24,759 nt of DNA, from positions 1-24,759 of the IMG/VR virus record IMGVR_UViG_3300041809_000500, one strand, 5' to 3'. The position numbers and the translations under genes were made by a program. The notes under the pieces were generated by a model. It was not told the origin of the DNA. It ran no database searches and saw only the letters and a program-made list of their open reading frames with translations. This DNA is from a virus. This document shows positions 4,882 through 12,088 of this stretch, piece by piece (within the stretch, counting starts at the first letter, position 1; every line of letters starts with the position of its first letter).

Positions 4882-5025
4882 CTATAGTCGGTATCTTCTC
4901 CAGACCCAAAAACAGTATCCAGCCATGACAAACTCAATGCCTGACATAACTGGGTGCCCGTTTGACAATACAATCAAACCAGCGCCACACAAAAACACCG
5001 AGATATACAGAGCCATGTTTCTCAT
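4882..5025 (-). CDS. Tiny hydrophobic membrane protein, 47 aa
   Basis: The start ATG (5023-5025) overlaps the TGA stop of the 325-aa gene (ATGA), indicating translational coupling. AAGGGG lies upstream. Residues 4-22 (MALYISVFLCGAGLIVL) form one hydrophobic helix and residues 27-43 (VMSGIEFVMAGYCFWVW) a second. The tail RRYRL is basic. It is probably an inner-membrane protein with two short helices. The family is unknown. It lies between the 325-aa protein and the polyhistidine protein. Confidence 0.6.
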   Translation of the reverse strand: MRNMALYISVFLCGAGLIVLSNGHPVMSGIEFVMAGYCFWVWRRYRL

Positions 5026-5999
5026 TCTCTAACCCCTTCCGCGAGTTCCAGATTTGGGTACTGTGCTTTCAGCTTTTCAAAGGCCCGCTTCAGGTGCAAC
5101 CCGTATTGGTCGGTCACAATTAACACTGAATTCATGCGGGGGATCATGATGCACATCTCCGATGTAATGTCATGAGCCGCGAAGACCTCAGCCATAATCT
5201 TCCGAGCGAAAAGGACCTCTTGAAGGATGTCACCCCCTGATTTAGAGAAGAAGGTGTAAGGAATTCCTTCAACGCTAAAGCAGGTACCAACCTCACCGGG
5301 GCGAGGGTCAATCCTATATTGGGGCTTCCCCATGGCTGGTGATGTACCCGGAGCCCAGTGAATGTAGAACGCCTTGAGATTGGGCAGTGTCCGCAGATAT
5401 TTATCCCCACCGACGCCAATCATGGAAACATTGCGACTATCGGCGAACGCCGGGGTGGTGCCGATTGGTGAGAGGCGAAAGCTTACCTGTGGAGTGAACT
5501 GTGAGATGATTTTCAAAGACTTCAACGTGCTGAGGATATTGTTGTGCTGCTTTTCCTCATCTGTCGCCGCATTCTTTACCATCTTGGCTTTGGGCTCGAA
5601 CGGGTTTAGCTTGGCATCCTTCGGCCACGCAGCCTTCAGTTTGTCCATCTCATCGGCTGCGTCCTTGGTGAGATATGCCATGCCAGTGTACGACTGAAGG
5701 TTGAGGAGCACTTGAGTGAACAGGGCGTAATCAAGTTGATGGTAGAGACAACGGAGCACCGCCAGCTTGTCATAGCCGGTTGGCTCCGATTTAATCTCTG
5801 GTCCAGAGGATTGCCAGCAATCACGAAACATTTTTGAGAGCAGGGTGGAACCGTGTGCCGTTCTATCAAAATCGAGATGTTCAAAAGTTTTGCGAAATTC
5901 AGTTTGCATAGACTCTTCGCTCAAGAACACTTCATGGACTCTAATAGCAAACGCATCTGCTACCCGTTGATAGACTTCTTGCATTTCATTCAATCCCAT
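5022..5999 (-). CDS. Hypothetical protein, 325 aa
   Basis: No family recognised. It is soluble, with helical N- and C-terminal parts and a central beta-rich segment containing RIDPRPGEVGTCFSVEGIPY and a C-terminal SEMCIMIPRMNSVLIVTDQY. There is no signal peptide. Start ATG 5997-5999 has GGGG about 11 nt upstream. An alternative ATG at 5984 is also possible. The 5' end overlaps the stop of the small HNH-like gene by 14 nt and the 3' end overlaps the 47-aa membrane protein by 4 nt, so it sits inside a continuous transcription unit. Confidence 0.75.
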   Translation of the reverse strand: MGLNEMQEVYQRVADAFAIRVHEVFLSEESMQTEFRKTFEHLDFDRTAHGSTLLSKMFRDCWQSSGPEIKSEPTGYDKLAVLRCLYHQLDYALFTQVLLNLQSYTGMAYLTKDAADEMDKLKAAWPKDAKLNPFEPKAKMVKNAATDEEKQHNNILSTLKSLKIISQFTPQVSFRLSPIGTTPAFADSRNVSMIGVGGDKYLRTLPNLKAFYIHWAPGTSPAMGKPQYRIDPRPGEVGTCFSVEGIPYTFFSKSGGDILQEVLFARKIMAEVFAAHDITSEMCIMIPRMNSVLIVTDQYGLHLKRAFEKLKAQYPNLELAEGVRE

Positions 6000-6291
6000 T
6001 TTGTTTCAGCCCCATCACTAACTGTTCGAGTTCTTTGGTTTTAGCATCCCTCTTTAAGTTGTTTGCCCTAAAGCTAATCACCCAAACATTACCCTTGACA
6101 TAACCCAATACCGGGGTCTTCCTATCAAGTGTCGGGCTGGCGTCCGTAAAAACGCCCACACCTACTTGCAATGGGATGCCCATTAGAGGACAGACAAGAG
6201 GAATTTCAATATCTCCTACCTGAATATCAAAGGGTATGTTTTTCTTTTTAGCTCTACCCTTAGCGGATGTGCAAATCTTTGAATCGTTCAT
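5986..6291 (-). CDS. Small HNH/endonuclease VII-like phage protein, 101 aa
   Basis: The pattern AKGRAKKKNIPFDI, then LVCPLMGIPL, then SPTLDRKTPVLGYVKGNVWV and ISFRANNLKRDA, matches a widespread phage family annotated as HNH or endonuclease VII-like. LDR and GYVKGNV correspond to the core of the nuclease motif. The usual second CxxC seems absent, so activity is uncertain. The start at ATG 6289-6291 has no clear Shine-Dalgarno sequence. It overlaps the end of the mini-GIY-YIG gene by 32 nt. Coupling from that gene is likely. Confidence 0.65.
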   Translation of the reverse strand: MNDSKICTSAKGRAKKKNIPFDIQVGDIEIPLVCPLMGIPLQVGVGVFTDASPTLDRKTPVLGYVKGNVWVISFRANNLKRDAKTKELEQLVMGLKQNGIE

Positions 6292-6448
6292 GGAGGACTT
6301 TTTCTTCAGCTTCGTCACCCTCCATGATACCCGCAAGAACCAGTTCATTTGGATTCCCCACCCTTAACTCAGCAAGTCGTTTCTTGGGGTCATTGCTGTG
6401 CCCAATTTTGATGGCTTCAGATTTGATGTCTGCAATAAAATACACCAT
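6260..6448 (-). CDS. Minimal T5orf172/GIY-YIG-like domain protein, 62 aa
   Basis: VYFIADIKSEAIKIGHSNDP, KRLAELRVGNPNEL, and EEKVLHERFKDLHIR match the T5orf172 (MUG113) branch of GIY-YIG domains. Family members usually continue with a G-E-W-F segment, but here a stop follows LHIR, so the domain is cut short at the C-terminus. Start ATG 6446-6448 lies one base after the PhoH stop, and GGAAG about 9 nt upstream may serve both. Longer in-frame starts would lie inside phoH. It could be a decaying mobile nuclease or a stand-alone DNA-binding protein. Confidence 0.7.
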   Translation of the reverse strand: MVYFIADIKSEAIKIGHSNDPKKRLAELRVGNPNELVLAGIMEGDEAEEKVLHERFKDLHIR

Positions 6449-6449
6449 G

Positions 6450-7202
6450 CTACTCTTCTTCCTTCTCTTCGTCATACAGACGGCAAATCTCCTGCACAAG
6501 CGGGTGACGAACAATATCCTCTTCTTCAAAATACTGAAAAAGGATGTTGTTCGAGCGCCCCTCCAAAATCTTTTCCGCATGAAGGAGCCCGGATTGATAG
6601 CGACCCTCCCCTTCCTGAAGCGGCGGGTCAATTTGTGTCACATCGCCATTGATGACCATCTTGGAGTTCTCACCAATGCGAGTGAGCATCATCTTCATTT
6701 GTTCTTTAGTGCTGTTTTGCGCCTCATCGAAGATGACAAAACTATTGCTCAACGTGCGACCACGCATGAATGCCAACGCAGCGATTTCAATCTTGCCATT
6801 GTCGATGTAGTGCTCAACCTGTTGTGGCGGCATCATGGCATAGAGAGCGTCATAGATAGGGCGGAGGTAGGGGTCAACCTTCTCCTGCATGGTGCCGGGG
6901 AGGAAGCCAAGTTTCTCACCAGCCTCAACAGCAGGACGGACGAGGACGAGGCGGTTCTCCCTGTGAGCTAACCACTGCACGGCCTTGGCGACTGCGAGGA
7001 ATGTCTTCCCGGTGCCAGCCGGTCCGATAGCGAAGACCATATTCGCAGCCTCAATAGCATCGAGGTACGCTCTTTGATTGACAGTCTTCGGTACGACCTT
7101 CAAAACACCGAGACGGGCAGGAGAGTGGTGTGGAACCTCAATCTCTTCCTCTTCGGTTGTCTTCTTTCTTGCAGCTATCTTTTTCTTGTATGAGTTACCC
7201 AT
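6450..7202 (-). CDS. phoH: PhoH-like ATPase, 250 aa
   Basis: This is a typical PhoH-domain protein. Walker A GPAGTGKT is at residues 60-67 and Walker B VIFDEAQN at 156-163. The family signatures [16 protein letters not shown] and [11 protein letters not shown] are present. PhoH proteins are RNA-associated ATPases or helicases found in bacteria and very often in marine and other phages. Their exact role during infection is unsettled. The length is normal for phage members. The N-terminal 25 residues are basic then acidic ([15 protein letters not shown]). The ATG at 7200-7202 overlaps the upstream gene's stop by 8 nt. The protein ends with an acidic tail EEKEEE. Confidence 0.92.
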   Translation of the reverse strand: MGNSYKKKIAARKKTTEEEEIEVPHHSPARLGVLKVVPKTVNQRAYLDAIEAANMVFAIGPAGTGKTFLAVAKAVQWLAHRENRLVLVRPAVEAGEKLGFLPGTMQEKVDPYLRPIYDALYAMMPPQQVEHYIDNGKIEIAALAFMRGRTLSNSFVIFDEAQNSTKEQMKMMLTRIGENSKMVINGDVTQIDPPLQEGEGRYQSGLLHAEKILEGRSNNILFQYFEEEDIVRHPLVQEICRLYDEEKEEE

Positions 7203-7545
7203 TCAAACGAATCCGTATCTCATCCGCGATAGATGCAACGATGTTGAAAGTGTTGAGATAAAACCTATCGCCGGTTTCAAGGTAGGCTTGCATCCCATAG
7301 CTTAAGTAATCAAGGAGTTCCTGATAGGAATCCATCGCGGCGTTGCGACCGTTGTTGATTTTTAAGCGTTGACCATATTTCTTCTCGCCGAAGGCGATAC
7401 GGGATTCATGGTCGGCGGCAACCTCAGGCAGTCTCGGGCACGGCCCCATCGGTGCTGTAAGATACTCTACTACCGCACGACCGACATCAGTCGAATCTTC
7501 AGTAGCTGTAGGTAATTGTTGAATGACAGTAGGGTCTAGGGACAT
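7195..7545 (-). CDS. MazG-like hypothetical protein, 116 aa
   Basis: The segment [43 protein letters not shown] resembles short phage proteins related to MazG-type nucleoside triphosphate pyrophosphohydrolases (GxxKYGxxL, NGRxAxxDxYxELLD, then Tyr/Gln). It lacks the full EExxE plus ExxD metal set of canonical MazG, so the assignment is tentative. Start ATG 7543-7545 has CTGGAGGATTGC upstream. A CTAATAC motif lies at 7561. It overlaps the start of phoH by 8 nt. Confidence 0.7.
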   Translation of the reverse strand: MSLDPTVIQQLPTATEDSTDVGRAVVEYLTAPMGPCPRLPEVAADHESRIAFGEKKYGQRLKINNGRNAAMDSYQELLDYLSYGMQAYLETGDRFYLNTFNIVASIADEIRIRLNG

Positions 7546-7560
7546 GCAATCCTCCAGACC

Positions 7561-7566
7561 CTAATA
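7561..7566 (-). promoter_or_regulatory. Putative -10-like box (TATTAG)
   Basis: ACAGTATTAGGG lies in the 27-nt gap before the 116-aa gene, with 15 nt to the ATG that include a good Shine-Dalgarno sequence (GGAGGA). Here the transcript would have a short leader, unlike the leaderless arrangement at 17284. It could start the MazG-like/phoH transcription unit. Confidence 0.45.
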
Positions 7567-7572
7567 CTGTAG

Positions 7573-7797
7573 TTAGGTGTTGTTGTACCACTCCGGGTCA
7601 ACTTTTTCAAGCGCCTTGCCCAATTTGTTTGGGTAGACCACGGCGTATTCTTCGTCACCAGACACAAGCGTATCGTGATTCACCGTTAGGTCGGCCACAG
7701 CCCGGTAGAACGCTTCCAATTTTTGCAAACGCTCCCGCTGATTGCGTTCCTCAAAAATGTTGCTTTGGTCGTCATTTCCCCAACTCAGAAGGCTCAT
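7573..7797 (-). CDS. Small hypothetical protein, 74 aa
   Basis: Start ATG 7795-7797 overlaps the TAA of the metallophosphoesterase gene by one base (TAATG) with GGAGGG just upstream. A longer ORF start at 7845 would sit inside that gene. The protein begins MSLLSWGNDDQSNIFEE, has a charged helix (RNQRERLQKLEAFYRAV) and ends with YPNKLGKALEKVDPEWY. The family is unknown and no membrane segment is seen. Confidence 0.65.
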   Translation of the reverse strand: MSLLSWGNDDQSNIFEERNQRERLQKLEAFYRAVADLTVNHDTLVSGDEEYAVVYPNKLGKALEKVDPEWYNNT

Positions 7798-8402
7798 TAC
7801 TCTACCCTCCCCGAGCCCTTCAAAGACTCGCGGTAAGCCTCCCATGCTGGCATCTTGGTAGCCATCTTAGCCTTCACTTCCTCGATGCTAACCGGGTAGA
7901 AATCCCAACAATCCACACCCACGTCGAACGAGAGGGATTCAGGAATTTCAGGCAGCATCCCATGGCTGTGCCCGTACAGATGCCACGAGCCGTGGAAAGA
8001 ATTCTTCCACACCCGCATAGCGTAGTGGCAAAGAGCAATAAGCTGCTTGTCCCCCTCAAAGTATGGTGCGCCGAGGGTGATTTCCTCAAGCGAACGATAC
8101 CAAACGTACAGGTGCTCTTGCACCAGCCGTTGAGCAATATAGTCAGGAGAAATCTCGAAGTGGTTGGCAGTGTATGCGCCGTCGTCCTTCGCCATCTTTT
8201 CCAGAACTTGGTCGTGGTTGCCTTTGATTGCAAAGAACTGACCATTCATCCGGCGACGATAAGCGAGTGCCTTTTCGAGTGTGCTCTTCACAAAAATGTC
8301 GCCGAGGTCATACACAAGGTCGCCCTTCCGCACACGCTCATTATGGCGGGAGATAATACACTCATTCATCTCTTCCACAGTCGTGAACATCGGACGAGGC
8401 AC
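7797..8402 (-). CDS. Metallophosphoesterase (calcineurin-like), 5' end disturbed
   Basis: This is a calcineurin-like phosphoesterase. DLVYDLGDIF (motif II), IKGNHD (motif III), CHYAMRVW and YGHSHG are visible. In this frame coding continues upstream of the GTG at 8402 to about 8480 without a stop. That stretch encodes FRADDHLDH, the missing first metal motif (DxHxxH), so the functional protein must extend there. No ATG, GTG or TTG precedes it. The only candidate is a rare ATT (8478-8480, giving a start like MSEHFFF) just before a run of ten T on the minus strand. The HNH gene stop lies 3 nt further on. The 5' end was probably altered by the HNH insertion. Family function: hydrolysis of phosphomonoesters, phosphodiesters or nucleotides. 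Confidence 0.8.
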   Translation of the reverse strand: MPRPMFTTVEEMNECIISRHNERVRKGDLVYDLGDIFVKSTLEKALAYRRRMNGQFFAIKGNHDQVLEKMAKDDGAYTANHFEISPDYIAQRLVQEHLYVWYRSLEEITLGAPYFEGDKQLIALCHYAMRVWKNSFHGSWHLYGHSHGMLPEIPESLSFDVGVDCWDFYPVSIEEVKAKMATKMPAWEAYRESLKGSGRVE

Positions 8403-8483
8403 ACGCTGACCGGGAATCCCTTTGATGAAGAACTCGTGATCTAAATGATCGTCCGCTCTAAAAAAAAAATGTTCGGAAATCCC

Positions 8484-9257
8484 TTAAGGATGTTCACCGT
8501 TTACTCCTAGTCGTAGATGTTGGTGTACTCGTTGTACCCATCCCTTGAATTCTTCTAGGGTTTGGGCATTCTTCGCCTGATTACAAATTTTACAACACGG
8601 GACGACATTCGTCAAGTAGTAGCCCTGCAAACTATCTACTCTATCAACCCCGTTATACCCGCTCACTCGATGCCCACGACTACTTGGTTTTTTGTAGTTT
8701 TGCAATTCGGGTGCAGAGGCACCACAATAGTGACAGGGTTGTATAACAATTGACTTGAATTGGCTCTCGGTTAGTTTCCATTCTTTATGAGCTATTTTAG
8801 CATTTCTCTTGTAATACTGAATCATCAAATGAATCCGAATCTCTTCATCTGATAGTTTTCTAGCCCTCTTTAGCTCCATTGAAAGGCAACCGCAGCTACG
8901 GGTATTACCACTATAGAGGTTCCCGTAAGGGCGAACGATAGTCGTCCCACAATCGCAAATACACCTATAGTTGTTGACATGTGGCGTAGAGGATTCGGGG
9001 TTATACACATGAACTAACTCAACCACCTTCAGTCGCCCATACCGTTTACCCACCAAAGTACGACGAACCGGACGGCTGTGAGAGCGGCGTTCATCCCCTG
9101 TCAATGGATACCCAGTTAGCCATTTGTGGCAGGTTCCTCTATTCACACCCAACTTCTCAGCAATCAGATAGGTGGGTAGCCTATTTTCTATTCGAAGTTT
9201 CACTGCTTCTTGCTTTATTGCTCTGAGTCTCTCCAGTTTGAATGTTGACTTAGACAT
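8484..9257 (-). CDS. HNH homing endonuclease, 257 aa
   Basis: There are three parts. The N-terminal helix-turn-helix (residues about 25-50: LPTYLIAEKLGVNRGTCHKW) is followed by a central zinc-ribbon-like module (GKRYGRLKVVE, CICDCGTTI, SGNTRSCGCL). The C-terminal HNH nuclease has CHYCGA, GVDRVDSLQGY, NVVPCCKICN, then FKGWV. This is the usual layout of free-standing phage HNH homing enzymes. The start is ATG 9255-9257 with AGAGGATGG upstream. The ATG lies inside a 9-bp stem (9254-9292), which probably limits translation. The gene sits directly 5' of the metallophosphoesterase and ends in the same frame as it, 3 nt from its likely start. Confidence 0.88.
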   Translation of the reverse strand: MSKSTFKLERLRAIKQEAVKLRIENRLPTYLIAEKLGVNRGTCHKWLTGYPLTGDERRSHSRPVRRTLVGKRYGRLKVVELVHVYNPESSTPHVNNYRCICDCGTTIVRPYGNLYSGNTRSCGCLSMELKRARKLSDEEIRIHLMIQYYKRNAKIAHKEWKLTESQFKSIVIQPCHYCGASAPELQNYKKPSSRGHRVSGYNGVDRVDSLQGYYLTNVVPCCKICNQAKNAQTLEEFKGWVQRVHQHLRLGVNGEHP

Positions 9258-9292
9258 TTTGTTACCATCCTCTATAAATAGTTACAAAATGT
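9254..9292 (-). promoter_or_regulatory. Stem-loop burying the HNH start codon
   Basis: ACATTTTGT (minus strand, 9292-9284) pairs perfectly with ACAAAATGT (9262-9254), with two more pairs after one mismatch. The 3' arm contains the ATG (9257-9255), and the loop holds the Shine-Dalgarno AGAGGATGG and a CTATTTATAG stretch that may be a promoter. A transcript starting inside the loop would lack the 5' arm and be freely translated, as described for T4 I-TevI. Confidence 0.6.
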
Positions 9293-9305
9293 TGGGGTCT
9301 ACTTG

Positions 9306-9620
9306 TCAATTGCTCCGGTCAACCCACTCGTCGGGAAAGGAGTAGTTGTTGTTCCCCCAAAAGCACACACCGCCGCAGAATACGCACTGCTGAGCCACCA
9401 TGCGCGTCTGTACCCCGTACCCGCTGTCATACTCCCAAGGGTAGTCCCGTGTCTCCGGATGGTCACAGATACCCCTGAGTTCCTTAATCAGAGCGGAGGT
9501 CTCTGCTTCAATCGGCCTAGCCCGGTCATAGATTTTCTTGACCCGAGCATGGTTCTTGACAATCCTCCGCTGTATTGCCGTGGCCTCACTCAGCTTCTTC
9601 ATGTTCAATAGCTTTTTCAT
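9306..9620 (-). CDS. Hypothetical protein with CxxC motif, 104 aa
   Basis: Start ATG 9618-9620 (MKKLLNMKKLSEA) is preferred over an ORF start at 9746, because the upstream part is another gene's frame. A second ATG at 9602 is possible. The helical N-terminal half (QRRIVKNHARVKKIYDRARPIEAE) is followed by a Cys/His-bearing C-terminal half (ICDHPET..., QQCVFCGGVCFWG) that may bind zinc. The family is not known. It overlaps the end of the zinc-ribbon gene by 35 nt. Confidence 0.65.
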   Translation of the reverse strand: MKKLLNMKKLSEATAIQRRIVKNHARVKKIYDRARPIEAETSALIKELRGICDHPETRDYPWEYDSGYGVQTRMVAQQCVFCGGVCFWGNNNYSFPDEWVDRSN

Positions 9621-9756
9621 CGTATCCACAGTGGTCACATTGAATGATACCGGGCTTCTCATTGAACACACAGCGATATTTGCTGCCGCACTTGGGACAA
9701 GGTTCACAGCCGTACATGTTGGCAGTCGGCGAGTAGATGTCAACAAGGTTGCTCAA
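9586..9756 (-). CDS. Small zinc-ribbon protein, TTG start, 56 aa
   Basis: The frame encodes CEPCPKCGSKYRC and QCDHCGYDEKA, two CxxC knuckles of a zinc ribbon, ending in an acidic tail EHEEAE. The start is TTG 9754-9756, overlapping the upstream TGA (TTGA), with GGAGAT about 8 nt upstream. Without TTG the first ATG (9717) would give a shorter protein still containing the ribbon. Such ribbons usually bind nucleic acid or recruit partners. It overlaps the 104-aa gene downstream. Confidence 0.65.
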   Translation of the reverse strand: MSNLVDIYSPTANMYGCEPCPKCGSKYRCVFNEKPGIIQCDHCGYDEKAIEHEEAE

Positions 9757-10175
9757 CTATCAATCTCCACATCAACATACAATTTGCCATCAGCGTCTTT
9801 GTTGACATAAACCGGGCAACAGGAATTGCCGCCGCGCTTCAGCCATTCCTCAGGTACGTGATACACCAGAGGATACCCATCAACCTCATTTGTCTCAAGG
9901 GGGTATTCAACCCCCGCGAAAAAATAACGACCAAGGCTTCCACATTCGTGAGGTCCGACTCGTGTGACTTTCAATATTGGGTTTTCGTAAGTACCAGTAA
10001 TCTCGGCCTCCAAATCTTCTTGGTTAATCTTTATACCAACAAGGTTAGGCAGCGGCTTGAATTTCACCTTGGTGTTCATGAATTCGTATCCTTCGGGTGG
10101 AGTGGTTGATGGGCGTCGAGACTCTTCTTCAAGCATCTTGTTGATTTTGTCTTGTACGTCCACGATGTGCGTCAT
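9753..10175 (-). CDS. Hypothetical protein, 140 aa
   Basis: No family recognised. It is a soluble protein with a short N-terminal helix (DVQDKINKMLEEESRR) followed by a beta-rich domain (VKFKPLPNLVGIKI, NPILKVTRVGPHECGSLGRYFF) and an acidic end (DGKLYVDVEIDS). The ATG overlaps the TGA of the SbcD-like gene (ATGA, 10172-10175), so the two are probably coupled. A TTG-initiated zinc-ribbon gene follows in the same way. Confidence 0.7.
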   Translation of the reverse strand: MTHIVDVQDKINKMLEEESRRPSTTPPEGYEFMNTKVKFKPLPNLVGIKINQEDLEAEITGTYENPILKVTRVGPHECGSLGRYFFAGVEYPLETNEVDGYPLVYHVPEEWLKRGGNSCCPVYVNKDADGKLYVDVEIDS

Positions 10176-11176
10176 AGTTCACACAACTCCTTCACGAGAT
10201 TCAATAGCGGCTGTTCATCTGGAGGGCAGAGTAGTTTGAGAACCTCACCGGGGTCAGTGGCTTCAATATCGCTTACCTGTTCATCCATCGCGATGAAAAA
10301 CTCTTTGATTTCATCTGATTTGGAAACATCCTCTACAGGCTTATCCACTGCCTTGAACGCAATGTTCAATGGGCTAACGGGAATTTCTTTTTCCTTGTAA
10401 CGGATGCCGTCTGTAGCAAAGGAAAGGATGGTGGCGACAACCGGACGATCTATCTCGTCGTAATCGTACGCAGCCCGAGCGAGAGAACCAAGATTGACGT
10501 GAGTGATGTTTCCAACTTCAACCGTTTCGTGCCGTGAGTGGTCATGACCCCACAGGAAGAAATCGTAATCCAAATCCTCCACCTGATTGTACCCGATGGC
10601 TTCACCGAACATGCCGCCGCCATTACCCGGCTCTCCATAAGCGTGTACGATACCGATTCGATACTGAGCCTCAGGTGGGCGCTTGCCAGTTGCTTGGAGA
10701 ATAGACAATGCCTCCGCGCCTGTGTGCGCGTAAGGAAAGGTTTCCACGAGCACCTTTACGCTCTCGTCTTCATTAACAAACAACACTGGCTCATCATTGA
10801 GGTTGTAGTATGCCCCAGCAGCGACAAGAATACCCAGCGGTTGATGGGAGAGAGAATCCATACGGTCGTACGTCAGGTCGTGATTACCAATAGAGCCGTA
10901 GACCTGACCAGTTGGAAATTTTCGGAGCAGCCGAAGCAGGGGGAACAGCAGGGAAAAGCCATTAGCTTGAGACTTGGGATTCTTTACGTGGAAGACATCG
11001 CCGCCGCATAGACCAACAGCGTGTATCTTGTGTGCAAGGTCGCAGACAAACTGCACCTTATTTAGGATGGCACTTTGATAATCATCCTGACGGCGACCGG
11101 GGGGTTTAGTGGAAGCGTGCCAGTCAGTGCTGTACACGAAATTCACTTTGTCATGATTCAGCTTGATTGTCTTCAC
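10172..11176 (-). CDS. sbcD: SbcD/Mre11-like nuclease (T4 gp47-type), 334 aa
   Basis: This is a metallophosphoesterase of the Mre11/SbcD/gp47 family. Asp18 and His20 lie in STDWHAS, Asp60 and His63 in GGDVFH, and Asn98, His99 and Asp100 in GNHD. A later IVHAYG and GHDHSRHE complete the metal site. The length is close to T4 gp47. With an SbcC/gp46 ATPase it would resect double-strand ends for recombination and break down host DNA. It differs from T4 in being separated from the SbcC-like gene by seven small genes. The start is ATG 11174-11176, with ATGA overlaps at both ends. Confidence 0.92.
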   Translation of the reverse strand: MKTIKLNHDKVNFVYSTDWHASTKPPGRRQDDYQSAILNKVQFVCDLAHKIHAVGLCGGDVFHVKNPKSQANGFSLLFPLLRLLRKFPTGQVYGSIGNHDLTYDRMDSLSHQPLGILVAAGAYYNLNDEPVLFVNEDESVKVLVETFPYAHTGAEALSILQATGKRPPEAQYRIGIVHAYGEPGNGGGMFGEAIGYNQVEDLDYDFFLWGHDHSRHETVEVGNITHVNLGSLARAAYDYDEIDRPVVATILSFATDGIRYKEKEIPVSPLNIAFKAVDKPVEDVSKSDEIKEFFIAMDEQVSDIEATDPGEVLKLLCPPDEQPLLNLVKELCEL

Positions 11177-11376
11177 TGTTCAAACCCTATTTGTCGTAGC
11201 CGCCCTTGGGCCTCTTTAACACGGCTCCAAATCTCCTGCCCCGACTCACAGATTCCTGCCTCATCGTTACATATAGTGCAGGTCTCCAAGTGAGCCTTCA
11301 TGTCTTCATATTCTGCAAGAGAATGCTCAATAATATCGAGTTTCTTGGAAGCCGAGATGCGTAACCGATGACTCAT
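11173..11376 (-). CDS. Small hypothetical protein, 67 aa
   Basis: Start ATG 11374-11376 overlaps the TAA of the DUF1937 gene by one base. The TGA overlaps the SbcD start. It is predicted to be helical (KKLDIIEHSLAEYEDMKAHL) with three Cys in ETCTICNDEAGICE, possibly a metal site, and a basic end (RLRQIGFEQ). No family recognised. Its place directly before SbcD may point to an accessory role, but this is only context. Confidence 0.65.
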   Translation of the reverse strand: MSHRLRISASKKLDIIEHSLAEYEDMKAHLETCTICNDEAGICESGQEIWSRVKEAQGRLRQIGFEQ

Positions 11377-11810
11377 TATCTGACCTCGGGACTAGCAAAG
11401 CCCCACCCGACTCGTGCATAACTCCCGTCATCTTGCGGATAGAGATACCACAAATCCACGCCAAGTTTTTTGGCAAGTTCTATCTCGGCGTTCACACCCT
11501 TGGACTCTTCCACGCCGTCTAAACACAGAATCCAAATTTCTTGGCAGCGTGAGAGCATGGCCTCATCGTATCTCTTCCAATACTCCCAATGACCGGGAAG
11601 CTTGCACAAAGTAGCAATTGGATGCGTGTGACAAATAGGAGAGAAAAACGAAAGGTCCGGGTATTCATTCATGAGCCAGCCCATGGCGACAGCAACGTTG
11701 ATGTTGCGTGTCTCTTCAACCGCCCGAATGGGGCTGGTGTAAGGACTAGCGACATAAATGAGTTTACCCAGTGGCTGCGGCAAGTTCCCTCTCCCATTCT
11801 CCGCTCTCAT
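11376..11810 (-). CDS. DUF1937 protein (nucleoside deoxyribosyltransferase-like), 144 aa
   Basis: LIYVASPYTSP, then a long helix, FSPICHTHPIA, WEYWKRYDEAMLSRC, IWILCLDGVEESKGVNAEIELA, and VDLWYLYP fit DUF1937. This family is related to nucleoside 2-deoxyribosyltransferases and other Rossmann-like nucleotide-binding enzymes. GV-AEIE corresponds to the conserved acidic helix. The reaction in phages is not established. The ATG at 11810 gives 15 extra residues before the fold and overlaps the upstream gene by 47 nt. A TTG at 11783 with GAGAGGG before it is an alternative start. Confidence 0.8.
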   Translation of the reverse strand: MRAENGRGNLPQPLGKLIYVASPYTSPIRAVEETRNINVAVAMGWLMNEYPDLSFFSPICHTHPIATLCKLPGHWEYWKRYDEAMLSRCQEIWILCLDGVEESKGVNAEIELAKKLGVDLWYLYPQDDGSYARVGWGFASPEVR

Positions 11811-12087
11811 TCATGTAGTAATCGACTCTGAGAGCCTTGTCTTCATTGTCCAACGTCATCTTGCCTTTGCTGCCAAAGTCACAGTTGTTGCAACGACTGC
11901 TTGACCTAACGAAGAACCGATGACCGTTGCTACAACTTGCATTCGACCACGATGAGTTCGGATCGTGCCGGTGATACTTGCCTTCCTCGTCATAGTAGGT
12001 CTCAAACCCCATACAGGTTGAATCCCACCACTCCGGTGGGTACCACCGACTTGTCTTACCTTCCTCAACACACGCAGGGCATTTCAT
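11764..12087 (-). CDS. Zinc-ribbon hypothetical protein, 107 aa
   Basis: MKCPACVEEGKTS supplies the first CxxC, CSNGHRF a Cys/His pair, and CNNCDFGSKGKM a last CxxC, so one or two zinc sites are likely. Between them lies an aromatic, charged stretch (WYPPEWWDSTCMGFETYYDEE). The function is unknown. The start is ATG 12085-12087, without a strong Shine-Dalgarno sequence. It overlaps the DUF1937 gene and may pair with it functionally. Confidence 0.7.
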   Translation of the reverse strand: MKCPACVEEGKTSRWYPPEWWDSTCMGFETYYDEEGKYHRHDPNSSWSNASCSNGHRFFVRSSSRCNNCDFGSKGKMTLDNEDKALRVDYYMNESGEWERELAAATG

Positions 12088-12088
12088 C

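Noticed and set aside
6267-6971. Long plus-strand ORF opposite phoH
   Set aside because: Mirror of a well-supported conserved gene. No ribosome site and no recognisable domain.
7629-8444. Plus-strand ORF of 271 codons
   Set aside because: Antisense to the metallophosphoesterase, whose motifs are intact.
8403-9305. Group I intron containing the HNH gene
   Set aside because: No 5' exon of the phosphoesterase was found upstream of 9257, and no intron core motifs were recognised.
9621-9746. N-terminal extension of the 104-aa gene to 9746
   Set aside because: The stretch is the zinc-ribbon gene read in another frame. The extension has low-quality composition.
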